A stretch of 24,570 bases of DNA from Deltaproteobacteria bacterium (lineage in GTDB: Bacteria; Bdellovibrionota_C; UBA2361; JAAYZI01): positions 1 to 24,570 of the forward strand of contig JAAYZI010000322.1 in the NCBI GenBank assembly GCA_012514925.1. The letters are read 5' to 3'. Of this stretch, positions 15,207-22,513 are shown piece by piece. Both the position numbers and the translations under genes were made by a program. How positions within the stretch are numbered: position 1 is the stretch's first letter; the number at the start of each line of letters is the position of its first letter. The notes under the pieces are model-generated. The model worked only from the letters and a program-made list of their open reading frames with translations, was not told the DNA's origin and searched no databases.

Positions 15207-15266
15207 CCCTCCTCCCAGCGGCTAATTCGTCGTGCTGCTGGGGGGAGTTTGCAAGTTTTGTTTTTT
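15207..15266 (+). terminator. Intrinsic terminator after the secreted-protein gene
   Basis: CTCCTCCCAGC (15209-15219) pairs with GCTGGGGGGAG (15237-15247) in an 11-bp GC-rich stem with one G-T wobble, followed by a T-rich run ending in six T residues. It lies 27 bp after the stop codon, the expected place for rho-independent termination. Confidence 0.75.
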
Positions 15267-15291
15267 GGAATGACACCGCGGGGTCATTTTT

Positions 15292-15309
15292 ACTTTCTTT
15301 GGAGAAAGT
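15292..15309. repeat. Dispersed 18-bp palindrome, copy 3
   Basis: ACTTTCTTTGGAGAAAGT has 7-bp perfect arms and differs from copy 2 at two central positions. It lies 47 bp beyond the stop of the CPBP gene and downstream of a second small inverted repeat (AATGAC...GTCATT, about 15269-15289). It therefore sits in the gap where two transcription units converge. Confidence 0.6.
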
Positions 15310-15356
15310 AAGCGCTCGTTTCCCTATATTTTCAGATTACCAGCGACACGGACTAG

Positions 15357-15959
15357 TCAAGTCTTAAGCAGAAATAAATCCAGCGCAAATCCCAATAAGC
15401 TATGTTGCAGCCATGAGGAGATGATTGAATGGGTGTGCAGGCGCAACATTCCCCAAAGCAGCCCCGCCGCCGCAGCTCCCAAAAACTCTAGGGGAGGATC
15501 GCCTAGATGGGCTAGGGTGGAGGCACCGGTTTGAATCAGAACACCCACAACAGGAGTGCTCCAAGCAGCGATCTTTGTCTGCAGGAAACCCCGGAAAAAA
15601 AACTCCCATCCTGCGCAAAAAAGAATCCGGCAAAACAATAGGAGCAGCAGCAATAGTGCGCTAGCTGAAGTATTACAGCCATGCAGAGCATAAGCATTTG
15701 ATACGTGTGTATCTTGGGAACCTATATAAGCAGACAGTACCATAAACGGTGTAAATATCAGTAAAGACCTGGCGGTCTGCAGCCGGTCTCCGAACGTGAT
15801 GCCATATTTAGCGAGATCTTCTTTTAAACCTAGCTTGATAATTAACGCTGGCAGCACGCCTAAACATAGAAACACCAAGAGGGAGGTGCAGCAGCGTGCT
15901 GCCAGAGGGGCGCACGCTAAAAACGTGAGAGCAGGTTGCTGGACTGGCTCGAAAATCAA
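15357..15959 (-). CDS. CPBP/Abi-family intramembrane protease-like protein
   Basis: A 200-residue multi-pass membrane protein with hydrophobic segments around 10-42, 66-82, 100-117, 134-150, 157-172 and 182-197. The motif WEFFFRG (118-124) matches the CPBP EExxxR signature, with the first Glu replaced by Trp and Glu119/Arg123 retained. Candidate second- and third-motif histidines are His151 (STLAH) and His186 (WLQHS), although the partner residues are not canonical. Family members process prenylated or membrane proteins or act in bacteriocin self-immunity. The start is TTG 15959, supported by GAGG in the MacB stop region at good spacing. It follows the MacB-like gene by 9 bp as the last gene of the efflux operon. 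Whether it is proteolytically active is uncertain. Confidence 0.75.
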   Translation of the reverse strand: MIFEPVQQPALTFLACAPLAARCCTSLLVFLCLGVLPALIIKLGLKEDLAKYGITFGDRLQTARSLLIFTPFMVLSAYIGSQDTHVSNAYALHGCNTSASALLLLLLLFCRILFCAGWEFFFRGFLQTKIAAWSTPVVGVLIQTGASTLAHLGDPPLEFLGAAAAGLLWGMLRLHTHSIISSWLQHSLLGFALDLFLLKT

Positions 15960-15968
15960 TGTCTAACC

Positions 15969-17921
15969 TCACTCGTAACGTAGGGCGTCGATGGGGCTTA
16001 GAACCGCAGCTTTGCGGGCTGGATACAAACCAAAGATAATTCCCACTGCTGCTGAGAAGAAGAACGCCAGCGCCACTGATGCAGGCGATACCGAAGTCGT
16101 CCATCCGGCTAAGTTAGTGAGCAGCCAGGTGGCGCCGCAGCCCAATAAAATCCCTAGCGCCCCTCCAGTGACGCTAACCACGACTGCCTCAGCTAAGAAC
16201 TGCAACATTAAATCGCGTCGACGCGCTCCCAGAGCCTTACGCAGCCCAATCTCGCGGGTGCGCTCCGTCACAGAGACCAGCATGATGTTCATTATCCCAA
16301 TCCCGCCGACTAGCAGCGAGATAGCGGCAATAGATGCTAAAAGAAACCCCATAGTACGGCTGCTTCCCGAAACGGCTTCTTGAATCTCAGCCATGCTACG
16401 CACTTCAAAAGCGTCTTCCTGTTGGGAAAGAGGCACTCGGTGGCGGCTAATCATAAGATCTTGCACGGCTTGGCGGGTTTGCTCCACAGCTTCAGCCGAT
16501 ACAGCCTCAATATCAATTGAGTCGACATAGTCTTTACCGAGCAGACGGCGCATGGCCGTCTTGAGGGGTACAATAATAATGTCATCCTGATCTCGCCAGC
16601 CAGTCGCGCCTCTTTCCGGTAAAACGCCGATCACTTGGAAACTGCCCTTGTTGATCTTGATTGTTTCCCCGATTGGGTTGGCATCTCCAAAGAGTTGCCG
16701 CAAAACGGTCGTGCCGATCACAGCCACCCTGCGGCGGCTACGATTTTCATCTTCAGTTAAAAACCGTCCGATTAAAGGCAACGCCGATCTAATCCTAGCA
16801 TAAGACGGCTCTGTGCCCAGAATTTCGGTAGACCAGTTGTTGCGTGCGTATGAAACCTGTCCTCGTCCGTTGACCGAAGCACAAACTTCTTTTACACCGG
16901 GAACGCCTTTACGGATGCGTGTCGCGTCATCTTCGCTTAGACGGGTCACCGCTCCGGTTTCCAGTACGACGCCGTGGCGGCGGAAGGCGCCTGAACGCAA
17001 CACCAGCAAATTAGACCCAAGTCCAGCTAGTTGTTTACGGATAGATTCCTGCGCGCCATGCCCCAGCGCCAGCATTGCCACCACCGATCCGACGCCTATC
17101 AGTATGCCAAGAGCGGAAAGGGCGCTCCTGATCTTGTTGGCACAAAGCGCTTTAAGGCCCTCACGCACATACTGAAAAAGATCAAATATGCCCGAGCTGC
17201 CGCGGCGTGGAGGATGTTCCGGCTGGGAGGGCCGCGACACGGTCGGTGGCGCTCTTAGACGTTGATCACTTTGTATGACACCATCTCTTAGCCTGATGAT
17301 ACGCGCCGCGTGCGCTGCGATTTCCTCCTCGTGGGTGACTATGACCAATGTAATACCTTGAGCATTGAGCTTCTTTAGCAGCTCCACGATCTCGACTGCA
17401 GCCGCTGAATCAAGGTTTCCGGTGGGTTCATCTGCCAGAATAACACTGGGCTGATTAATTAAAGCGCGGGCGATTGCAACTCGTTGTTGCTGACCGCCTG
17501 AAAGTTGATTAGGGCGATGAAGCAAACGTTCCCCCAGGCCTACACGTTCTAACAAGTTTTGTGCTCCGGATCTGTCGAAGCGGTGCCCGGCATAAAGCAG
17601 GGGAAGCTCCACATTCTCCAATGCGCTCACGCGTGGCAAGAGATTGAACTGTTGAAAGACGAAGCCAATGCGGTTGCTACGGAGCTTGGCCAGCTCGTTT
17701 TCATTGAGTCCGGAAATCTCATCGCCGAAGAGGCGGTAGGAACCCTGATCCGGCGTATCCAACAACCCCAGCAGATGCAGTAAAGTGGACTTACCCGAAC
17801 CGGAAGGACCCATAATAGCCACAAAATCTCCGCTTTCAATTGAGAGCGATACGCCGCGCAGGGCGCGCACCGGCGCGCCGCCCAGCAGGTAGGTTTTGTG
17901 CACATCTTTCAGCTCAATCAC
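15969..17921 (-). CDS. macB: MacB-like ABC exporter (fused ATPase-permease)
   Basis: A 650-residue inner-membrane exporter. The N-terminal ATPase (1-225) has Walker A GPSGSGKS (38-45), FVFQQ (87-91), signature LSGGQ (140-144), Walker B VILADEP (160-166) and H-loop His197. A linker leads to membrane helix 1 (about 268-286), a periplasmic domain (about 290-520) and three C-terminal helices that carry RTREIGLRKALGARR and end in PIDALRYE. Length and order match MacB, whose dimer works by mechanotransmission with MacA and TolC to expel macrolides, peptides, toxins or lipids. The gene lies 8 bp after the adaptor gene and 9 bp before the CPBP gene, in an operon that begins with the outer-membrane channel. 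The cargo is unknown. The proximity to the PKS locus may be coincidental, because the secreted-protein gene intervenes. Confidence 0.92.
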   Translation of the reverse strand: MIELKDVHKTYLLGGAPVRALRGVSLSIESGDFVAIMGPSGSGKSTLLHLLGLLDTPDQGSYRLFGDEISGLNENELAKLRSNRIGFVFQQFNLLPRVSALENVELPLLYAGHRFDRSGAQNLLERVGLGERLLHRPNQLSGGQQQRVAIARALINQPSVILADEPTGNLDSAAAVEIVELLKKLNAQGITLVIVTHEEEIAAHAARIIRLRDGVIQSDQRLRAPPTVSRPSQPEHPPRRGSSGIFDLFQYVREGLKALCANKIRSALSALGILIGVGSVVAMLALGHGAQESIRKQLAGLGSNLLVLRSGAFRRHGVVLETGAVTRLSEDDATRIRKGVPGVKEVCASVNGRGQVSYARNNWSTEILGTEPSYARIRSALPLIGRFLTEDENRSRRRVAVIGTTVLRQLFGDANPIGETIKINKGSFQVIGVLPERGATGWRDQDDIIIVPLKTAMRRLLGKDYVDSIDIEAVSAEAVEQTRQAVQDLMISRHRVPLSQQEDAFEVRSMAEIQEAVSGSSRTMGFLLASIAAISLLVGGIGIMNIMLVSVTERTREIGLRKALGARRRDLMLQFLAEAVVVSVTGGALGILLGCGATWLLTNLAGWTTSVSPASVALAFFFSAAVGIIFGLYPARKAAVLSPIDALRYE

Positions 17922-17929
17922 GGTCTACT

Positions 17930-18898
17930 TTATTTACGCTTACGTCCAAACGGCATGAAAGGATTAACCGGCCCTTCGTCAGCGGCTTTAGTTTCGGCTA
18001 TCAGCACCTTGGCACCTTCCTCTAGGCCTGACACTATTTCGACATTTTTTCCGTCACTCAATCCGATACGCACGCTTGTTTCTTCAGGAAACATTTTCCC
18101 TTTTTGGTTTTGGGCATTTGCCGGTGTTAATACATACGGCCCCGACTTACCCGCCTTAATCGCTTCCGATGGCAGCAAGAGCACCGCAGCTTTTGCATCA
18201 ACTGCAAAGTTGACGTTGGCGGTCATGCCGCTACGCATAAACGCAGAGGGATGGTCCGGCAAGACATCCACAACATAAGTTGTGACGTTATTAACAGTGG
18301 TGGCTTCATAGGCGATCTCGGTCACTACACCTGGGATGGTCTTGTCGGGGTAGGCGTCCAAGGTAATAACGGCAGTTTGCTTGAGTTTGATCTGAGCAAT
18401 ATCAGTTTCATCGACTTGAGCTTTGACTACTAGGTGGTCGGACATTACAAAAACCGCATCCTGATTGCTAAAAGTCTGGCCCGGCTCGACGTTACGCACG
18501 ATCAACATGCCGTCAATTGGCGCCATGACGGGAGTAGCCTTATAGAAACTCTCCCAGCGTTTAACTTCGTCGCCACCCCGGGCATGCGCGGCATCAAGCA
18601 GTGCCGCGCGTTCGGTTGAGCTAATCCATGCCAAAATCTGTCCGCGCTTGATTTCATCGCCTACGTCTACGAGTACCTGTTCAACCCTGCCCGAAATGGG
18701 TGGTTTGATTTCAAGACGGTTTTGCGGCTCCACCACCCCGGAACTCAGCACATCGACATCGATATCTCCGCGGACAACTCTGACTTCGCGGTAAGTATCG
18801 TCTGTTTGGGCGTGGCTATTGCCGCAAATAACAATCCCTTCTAACGGCAACACCGCTGCAATCAACCACCCGTGCATCCATCCGCATCTTTTTCTCAC
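17930..18898 (-). CDS. macA: MacA/HlyD-type periplasmic adaptor with very short hairpin
   Basis: A 322-residue membrane-fusion protein linking the MacB-like pump to the TolC-like channel. The chosen start is GTG 18898, which overlaps the TolC stop as GTGA and has AAGGGGG at good spacing. A longer in-frame extension would overlap the channel gene by 121 bp. A signal peptide (MRKRCGW... to SHA) is followed by half-lipoyl motifs around 62-93 (PPISGRVEQVLVDVGDEI) and 123-140 (MAPIDGMLIVRNVEPGQ), then beta-barrel and membrane-proximal domains. Between the lipoyl halves only about 30 residues remain, where MacA normally carries a long alpha-helical hairpin that docks with TolC. The C-terminus is basic (FGRKRK). 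Assignment as an adaptor is firm; how it reaches the channel is open. Confidence 0.9.
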   Translation of the reverse strand: MRKRCGWMHGWLIAAVLPLEGIVICGNSHAQTDDTYREVRVVRGDIDVDVLSSGVVEPQNRLEIKPPISGRVEQVLVDVGDEIKRGQILAWISSTERAALLDAAHARGGDEVKRWESFYKATPVMAPIDGMLIVRNVEPGQTFSNQDAVFVMSDHLVVKAQVDETDIAQIKLKQTAVITLDAYPDKTIPGVVTEIAYEATTVNNVTTYVVDVLPDHPSAFMRSGMTANVNFAVDAKAAVLLLPSEAIKAGKSGPYVLTPANAQNQKGKMFPEETSVRIGLSDGKNVEIVSGLEEGAKVLIAETKAADEGPVNPFMPFGRKRK

Positions 18899-20190
18899 GG
18901 AAATACCCCCTTGCCTTGTGACTGTTCCCAAGCCGCTCCCGCCACAATGCGGTTGTACTCGCTTTGCAGCAACATTTTTTGCCTGGAAATCATGTCGTTT
19001 TCGATAATATCCCAATCTTCGAAAGAAAGTAGACCGTTGTTATACTTAGCCCTGGCGATTTCAGCACGTACCCTTGCGGCCTCCACATATTCGCGATCAA
19101 CCGCAACTTTAGCTATGGCCTCAAGGTAATCGGCATGGGTCTGCCGCAGTGTCAGCAGGAGCGATCTATCCACGCTTTTACGATCAGATCCGGCCGCCAG
19201 GACTTCTTGCAATGCGCTCTTGCTGCCATAATAGTTGCTGCCACCGGTAAAAAGCGGCATGCGCAGCGTTAGGCCAGTTTGCCAGCGGTTACGACCATCG
19301 TCGCCTCCGCCGTGCAGATTCTCGCGCGCAAGCTGGCCGGTCAAATCTAGCGAGGGATAAAACTTCGATTTAGCGGTCTTCAAGGCGGCATCAGCCGCCA
19401 GCTGCCTGGCCCAGGCGCGTCGCTCCTCCGGCGCGGATTTCATCAAGCTTTCGAAGTCAGGGTTGCTCTCCGGAACGTCAAGTGGCACGGCTCCACTAAT
19501 TTGGAGATCGTCGCCGTGACTACGGCCCAAAACCTTCGCAAGTTGTTGCTGGGAGACTCGAATATCATTTCCGGCCTGCAACTCATCAAAGCGCGCTTCA
19601 CTTAGGACTGCGTGTGCGCGCAAATGCGAACCTTTGTTCTCGTTGCCGCTCTCATAACGTAACTCTACCAGTTTGTAATTTTCGTCCCGGCGCTTGATAA
19701 TCTCCTTAGCCAGCTGCATGTAATTCCGGCTGTACTGAAGCGCCCCGAAAGCAACGCGCAAATCGGCGCTTACCTGAGCTTTGACGATCTCTAAGTCAGC
19801 CGAGCTGATCTTGCGGTCAGCTTCAGCTTGTTCCACAGCAGCTTCGGTTTGAAAACCCGCAAAAAGGTTTTGAGTAAGCCCGATCGCGGCGGTTGAGCGA
19901 GTTTTATTTGAAGAGCTCCCGATAAGATTGCTGTCTCCGCCGTCTAGCCCCTGAATCCCGCCGGAATTTCCGCGGTTGATACCTAAATCGCCCGAGAGTT
20001 GCGGAAGATACCCGCTGTGGGCGGCGCTCTTACGATAATCACTGGCGCGCAGTTTGTACGACGCGGCGCGCAGGTCAGAGTTGTTCTCCGCGGCGTCCAT
20101 GACGCAGTCTTCAAAAGAAAGTGGGGCCTGTGCCCCGGCCCCAGCCACAAATGCCAGCAAGCAACAGCATTGACAGAGTAAATTCCTCAT
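18895..20190 (-). CDS. TolC-family outer-membrane efflux protein
   Basis: A 431-residue outer-membrane factor and first gene of the tripartite efflux operon. It has a signal peptide with an unusual Cys run (residues 6-10, CQCCC) and likely cleavage near AGA-QA. Two OEP repeats follow, each with long alpha-helical segments. The repeat-typical GLTQNLFAGFQT (104-115) and TGLTLRMPLFTGGS strands mark the two halves. Trimers form a beta-barrel and periplasmic alpha-tunnel. The ATG at 20190 lacks a Shine-Dalgarno. A -10-like TATAGA lies 8 nt upstream, so the message may be leaderless. The stop overlaps the adaptor start by 4 nt, which indicates coupled production of channel, adaptor and pump. Confidence 0.92.
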   Translation of the reverse strand: MRNLLCQCCCLLAFVAGAGAQAPLSFEDCVMDAAENNSDLRAASYKLRASDYRKSAAHSGYLPQLSGDLGINRGNSGGIQGLDGGDSNLIGSSSNKTRSTAAIGLTQNLFAGFQTEAAVEQAEADRKISSADLEIVKAQVSADLRVAFGALQYSRNYMQLAKEIIKRRDENYKLVELRYESGNENKGSHLRAHAVLSEARFDELQAGNDIRVSQQQLAKVLGRSHGDDLQISGAVPLDVPESNPDFESLMKSAPEERRAWARQLAADAALKTAKSKFYPSLDLTGQLARENLHGGGDDGRNRWQTGLTLRMPLFTGGSNYYGSKSALQEVLAAGSDRKSVDRSLLLTLRQTHADYLEAIAKVAVDREYVEAARVRAEIARAKYNNGLLSFEDWDIIENDMISRQKMLLQSEYNRIVAGAAWEQSQGKGVFP

Positions 20191-20198
20191 TGCGTATG

Positions 20199-20226
20199 TC
20201 TATAACACTGCTGCCGACAGCGCAAA
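20199..20226 (-). promoter_or_regulatory. Weak candidate promoter for the efflux operon
   Basis: On the minus strand TTTGCG (20226-20221) and TATAGA (20204-20199) are 16 bp apart. The -10 box ends 8 nt before the ATG at 20190, so the transcript would start at or very near the start codon. It lies in the 83-bp divergent gap shared with the fliN-like gene. Confidence 0.3.
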
Positions 20227-20273
20227 TACTAACTTAACTCAAGTCTTCCGCCTAAAATGTCGATATTGTAAGC

Positions 20274-20582
20274 ATGCAAGACCAAGCAACTAAGGCCTCC
20301 TCCCCTTATGAGATCCAATCCTCTCCCCAAAAGTTTAGGGAGCGGCCGCTTAAATTTCTACATGATGTCACGTTACAGTGCACGGTTGAGTTCGGGCGGA
20401 CGAATTTTACGATTCGCCGCTTCTTAGGGCTTGTGCCCGGCTCTATATTAGAGCTGGACAAGTTACAAGACGAGCCGATGGATCTGCGCGTAAACGGTAA
20501 GCTTATGGCACGAGGAGAGGTTGTGGTGATTAACGACCGTTTTGGGCTGAGACTCACTGAGATTTGTTCCGACGCTGAATGA
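20274..20582 (+). CDS. fliN: FliN-like SpoA-domain protein (flagellar switch/type III C-ring family)
   Basis: A 102-residue protein. After a variable N-terminal tail of about 28 residues comes a SpoA (FliM/FliN C-terminal) domain: LHDVTLQCTVEFGRTNFTIRRFLGLVPGSILELDKL, then DLRVNGKLMARGEVVVINDRFGLRLTEI. This is the classic FliN pattern. FliN forms the lower C-ring of the flagellar switch, and homologues serve type III secretion. No other flagellar or type III gene lies within the window; the neighbours are an efflux operon and yggT. It may belong to a dispersed flagellar set or be a stand-alone paralogue. The ATG at 20274 has no strong Shine-Dalgarno. Confidence 0.88.
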   Translation: MQDQATKASSPYEIQSSPQKFRERPLKFLHDVTLQCTVEFGRTNFTIRRFLGLVPGSILELDKLQDEPMDLRVNGKLMARGEVVVINDRFGLRLTEICSDAE

Positions 20583-20724
20583 AATCCCTTTTTGAGCGGA
20601 TGACAGAGCCTTTCTTAGGTGCTAATATTCGCTTCGCTTACATGAATACTAAGTTAGGGGACGATAATCTGTTACCAGTGTAAAGAGTACCAACATTGGT
20701 ATTACATATCTTAGAGAGGTGGGT

Positions 20725-21057
20725 GTGATCCTTTTAGCAAATATCTTAATAGCAATCGCGCACGTGCTGGATGCGATCATGTCTTTGATTTTTATTCTTG
20801 TGATTGCGCGTGTGATTATCTCATGGGTCAATGCCGATCCTTCCAATATGCTGGTGCGCGTCATTATATCTTCGACGGACCCTCTCCTTTTAGCAGTGCG
20901 TAACAAATTACCTCTGAACGCGGGAGGGTTGGATTTCTCACCGATTGTGGTCTTGCTTGGAATTTATGTAGTGCGGGTGGTGATAGCGCAATCGCTGCAT
21001 GAATATGCTTTGCAGTTGAAGAGTTCGGTGATGCAAGTTATGCCCCTAGCTTTTTAG
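20725..21057 (+). CDS. YggT-family membrane protein
   Basis: A small integral membrane protein of 110 residues. The GTG at 20725 is preferred over the GTG at 20719, because the GAGAGG ribosome-binding site is correctly spaced for it and overlaps the earlier codon. Two hydrophobic helices flank the family signature ARVIISWVNADPSN, and DPLLLAVRNKLP precedes GLDFSPIVVLLGIYVV. YggT proteins are widespread single-domain proteins linked to osmotic tolerance, cell division-adjacent loci and chloroplast nucleoid organisation (YCF19/YlmG). It is followed 18 bp later by a DUF167 gene, the same pair found as yggT-yggU in enterobacteria, and the two are likely cotranscribed. Confidence 0.9.
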   Translation: MILLANILIAIAHVLDAIMSLIFILVIARVIISWVNADPSNMLVRVIISSTDPLLLAVRNKLPLNAGGLDFSPIVVLLGIYVVRVVIAQSLHEYALQLKSSVMQVMPLAF

Positions 21058-21075
21058 CGCCTCTTCAAATACATT

Positions 21076-21393
21076 ATGAAATCCGTAGAACGTCCTTTTT
21101 TGAAGGTTCAAGATCAGCTATGCACTTTGCATGTGCAAGTTGTACCGCGCGCTAAAAAAAGTAAGATCTGCGGCATTCATGCAGACAAACTCAAAATTGC
21201 CGTGGCGGCTCCTGCGCTGGAGGGAAGGGCCAACCAGGAACTAGTTAAGTTCTTGGCGAAACTGCTGGATTGCGCAAAGAGCAAGATCAAGGTGCAAAAG
21301 GGCGAACACTCGCGAGATAAGGTTATTTCTGTGGAAGGAGTGGATTTAGAGCTGCTACTTGGTATACTTGACGAAGCACTTAGCAGTGATTAA
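21076..21393 (+). CDS. DUF167 (YggU/COG1872) family protein
   Basis: A 105-residue cytoplasmic protein. The DUF167 signature is plain: LHVQVVPRAKKSKICGIHADKLKIAVAAPALEGRANQELVKFLAKLL, then KIKVQKGEHSRDKVISVEG. The GRANxE element and the G-x-x-SRxK region are the conserved landmarks. The biochemical function of the family is not established. Its position directly after yggT mirrors the conserved yggT-yggU pairing. No Shine-Dalgarno is obvious before the ATG, so translation may depend on reinitiation from yggT. Confidence 0.9.
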   Translation: MKSVERPFLKVQDQLCTLHVQVVPRAKKSKICGIHADKLKIAVAAPALEGRANQELVKFLAKLLDCAKSKIKVQKGEHSRDKVISVEGVDLELLLGILDEALSSD

Positions 21394-21485
21394 CAGATAT
21401 GCAGGAGCACACTCTCGGTGTAGTTGGGAACTCACCATTTTTTGAGGTTAAGTGTTTAGAATTATTAAGACGTATTAAAGGGTTT

Positions 21486-21866
21486 ATGCCTATCTATGAG
21501 TACCAGTGCCCAGAATGTGGGCGTTTTGAGGTGATGCAAAAGATAAATGACGCTCCTTTGGCTGAGTGTCCTACATGCATGGGCGCCGGGAAGCGCTCTG
21601 CCGTGAAGCGTTTAGTATCTCTTTCAGCTTTCCACTTAAAGGGCACAGGTTGGTATAAAACCGATTATTGCGCAAAAGATTCGAACGGAAAGAGTGCATC
21701 CGGGCATGCCCATAAGGTAGAAGTCTCGAAGGAAGGAGCCAAGGAGCAGCAAAGTGAAGACCCATCCGGCAGCTCGAAAGAGGGAAACTCTCCCCCGCTT
21801 ACAAAAGTCGGCGAAGGCGCAAAGGATGGTGGAGTTACAGCTTCAAAAAATTCAGCTCCGGCTTAG
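21486..21866 (+). CDS. FmdB-type zinc-ribbon protein
   Basis: A 126-residue protein starting MPIYEYQCPECG, the invariant N-terminus of the FmdB/CxxC_CxxC_SSSS family. An in-frame ATG at 21399 would add 29 non-conserved residues and is rejected. Two CxxC pairs (CPEC at about 8-11 and CPTC at about 29-32) form a putative zinc ribbon, followed by the family-typical SAFHLKGTGWYKTDY. The C-terminal 60 residues are hydrophilic and of low complexity, rich in Lys, Glu, Ser and Gly. FmdB was first described as a putative regulator of formamidase/amidase genes, but the general role is unknown. Its 3' end overlaps that of recO on the opposite strand by 15 bp. Confidence 0.88.
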   Translation: MPIYEYQCPECGRFEVMQKINDAPLAECPTCMGAGKRSAVKRLVSLSAFHLKGTGWYKTDYCAKDSNGKSASGHAHKVEVSKEGAKEQQSEDPSGSSKEGNSPPLTKVGEGAKDGGVTASKNSAPA

Positions 21867-22445
21867 CGACTCTTCCCGTTTTAATTTTTCCAGGATCTTC
21901 TCTAGCGCTGTTCGGGTAAAGAGTTTTCGCTCAGCCAAAGCTTCGATCTGGTCCAAAATTTTTAACAGATTGTTGCTGGAGGCTCGTCCGCCGACCTGGT
22001 TGGTTTCAAAACCGGTAATGTTTAGCAGGGTAGCCAGAGTCATGAAGCAGATTCTTAAGATCTGCTTGGTGCCCTCAGACTTCTCAAGCGATTTAAGAGC
22101 CAAGAGTAAAACGTGGAAAGTCTCTCCGGCTTCCTGGCCCTGTTCGGGAAGGAGTAAGTCGAACGCCTCCAAGATTGTTGAGGCGGAGCTGAGCCGGTCC
22201 AAGTCTGAGCGTATATTTGGAAAGGAGCTGATTGGATTGAAAGCTGTCAGAGTCGCAAGCGTGCCGCGGCCCTGCTTGGTCTCGAAGGTACCGTAATCCA
22301 GCACATCCATTTTTGTTCCAAAGCGCCGTTTGCTCTTTCTGGCGTGCGGAGCAAAAATGGCCAACTTACCATGAAGATCGGTTACGACCCTAATCACCAA
22401 ATCACTTTCGCCGCTGGGGTGCGTTTTAACAATAATGCCCTCCAT
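21852..22445 (-). CDS. recO: DNA repair protein RecO
   Basis: A 197-residue recombination mediator that helps load RecA on gapped DNA with RecR and anneals SSB-coated strands. The N-terminal OB-fold begins MEGIIVKTHPSGESDLVIRVVTDLHGKLAIFAPHARKSKRRFG, which is typical of RecO (ESD..V...T...G......A.GARKSK..F). A helical C-terminal half follows with LLPEQGQEAGETFHVLLLAL. It is somewhat shorter than most RecO proteins (about 230-250 residues) and lacks the four-cysteine zinc motif of some members, having only one Cys. It is convergent with the FmdB gene and divergent from grpE. Confidence 0.9.
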   Translation of the reverse strand: MEGIIVKTHPSGESDLVIRVVTDLHGKLAIFAPHARKSKRRFGTKMDVLDYGTFETKQGRGTLATLTAFNPISSFPNIRSDLDRLSSASTILEAFDLLLPEQGQEAGETFHVLLLALKSLEKSEGTKQILRICFMTLATLLNITGFETNQVGGRASSNNLLKILDQIEALAERKLFTRTALEKILEKLKREESLSRS

Positions 22446-22463
22446 TAGGGCAGAATACGAAAC

Positions 22464-22473
22464 CCCTGCAGGG
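22464..22473. repeat. 10-bp palindrome CCCTGCAGGG between recO and the grpE promoter
   Basis: The palindrome lies 18 bp upstream of recO and abuts the -35 box of the grpE promoter (TTGTAA at 22474). It can be read as AACCC-CTGCA-GGGTT. It might be a regulatory site for either gene. Nothing else supports it. Confidence 0.3.
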
Positions 22474-22502
22474 TTGTAAAAGAGCTATTTAGTGATTATA
22501 AC
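22474..22502 (+). promoter_or_regulatory. Candidate sigma-70 promoter for grpE
   Basis: TTGTAA (22474-22479) and TATAAC (22497-22502) have an ideal 17-bp spacer. The predicted start, near 22509, gives a leader of about 93 nt to the grpE GTG and places the 22514-22539 stem-loop at its very 5' end. A sigma-32-like element is not apparent. Confidence 0.55.
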
Positions 22503-22513
22503 TGCTCCGGTCG

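Noticed and set aside
17930..19015. Longer start for the MacA-like adaptor at 19015
   Set aside because: It would overlap the TolC gene by 121 bp and bury the signal peptide. GTG 18898 has a good ribosome-binding site and a 4-nt overlap.
21399..21485. Upstream ATG for the FmdB-type gene
   Set aside because: The family invariably begins MPIYEY, which matches ATG 21486; the added 29 residues are not conserved and have no ribosome-binding site.
21754..22296. 180-residue plus-strand reading frame across recO
   Set aside because: It lies antisense to clear RecO codons and shares no recognisable motif; it is a frame shadow.
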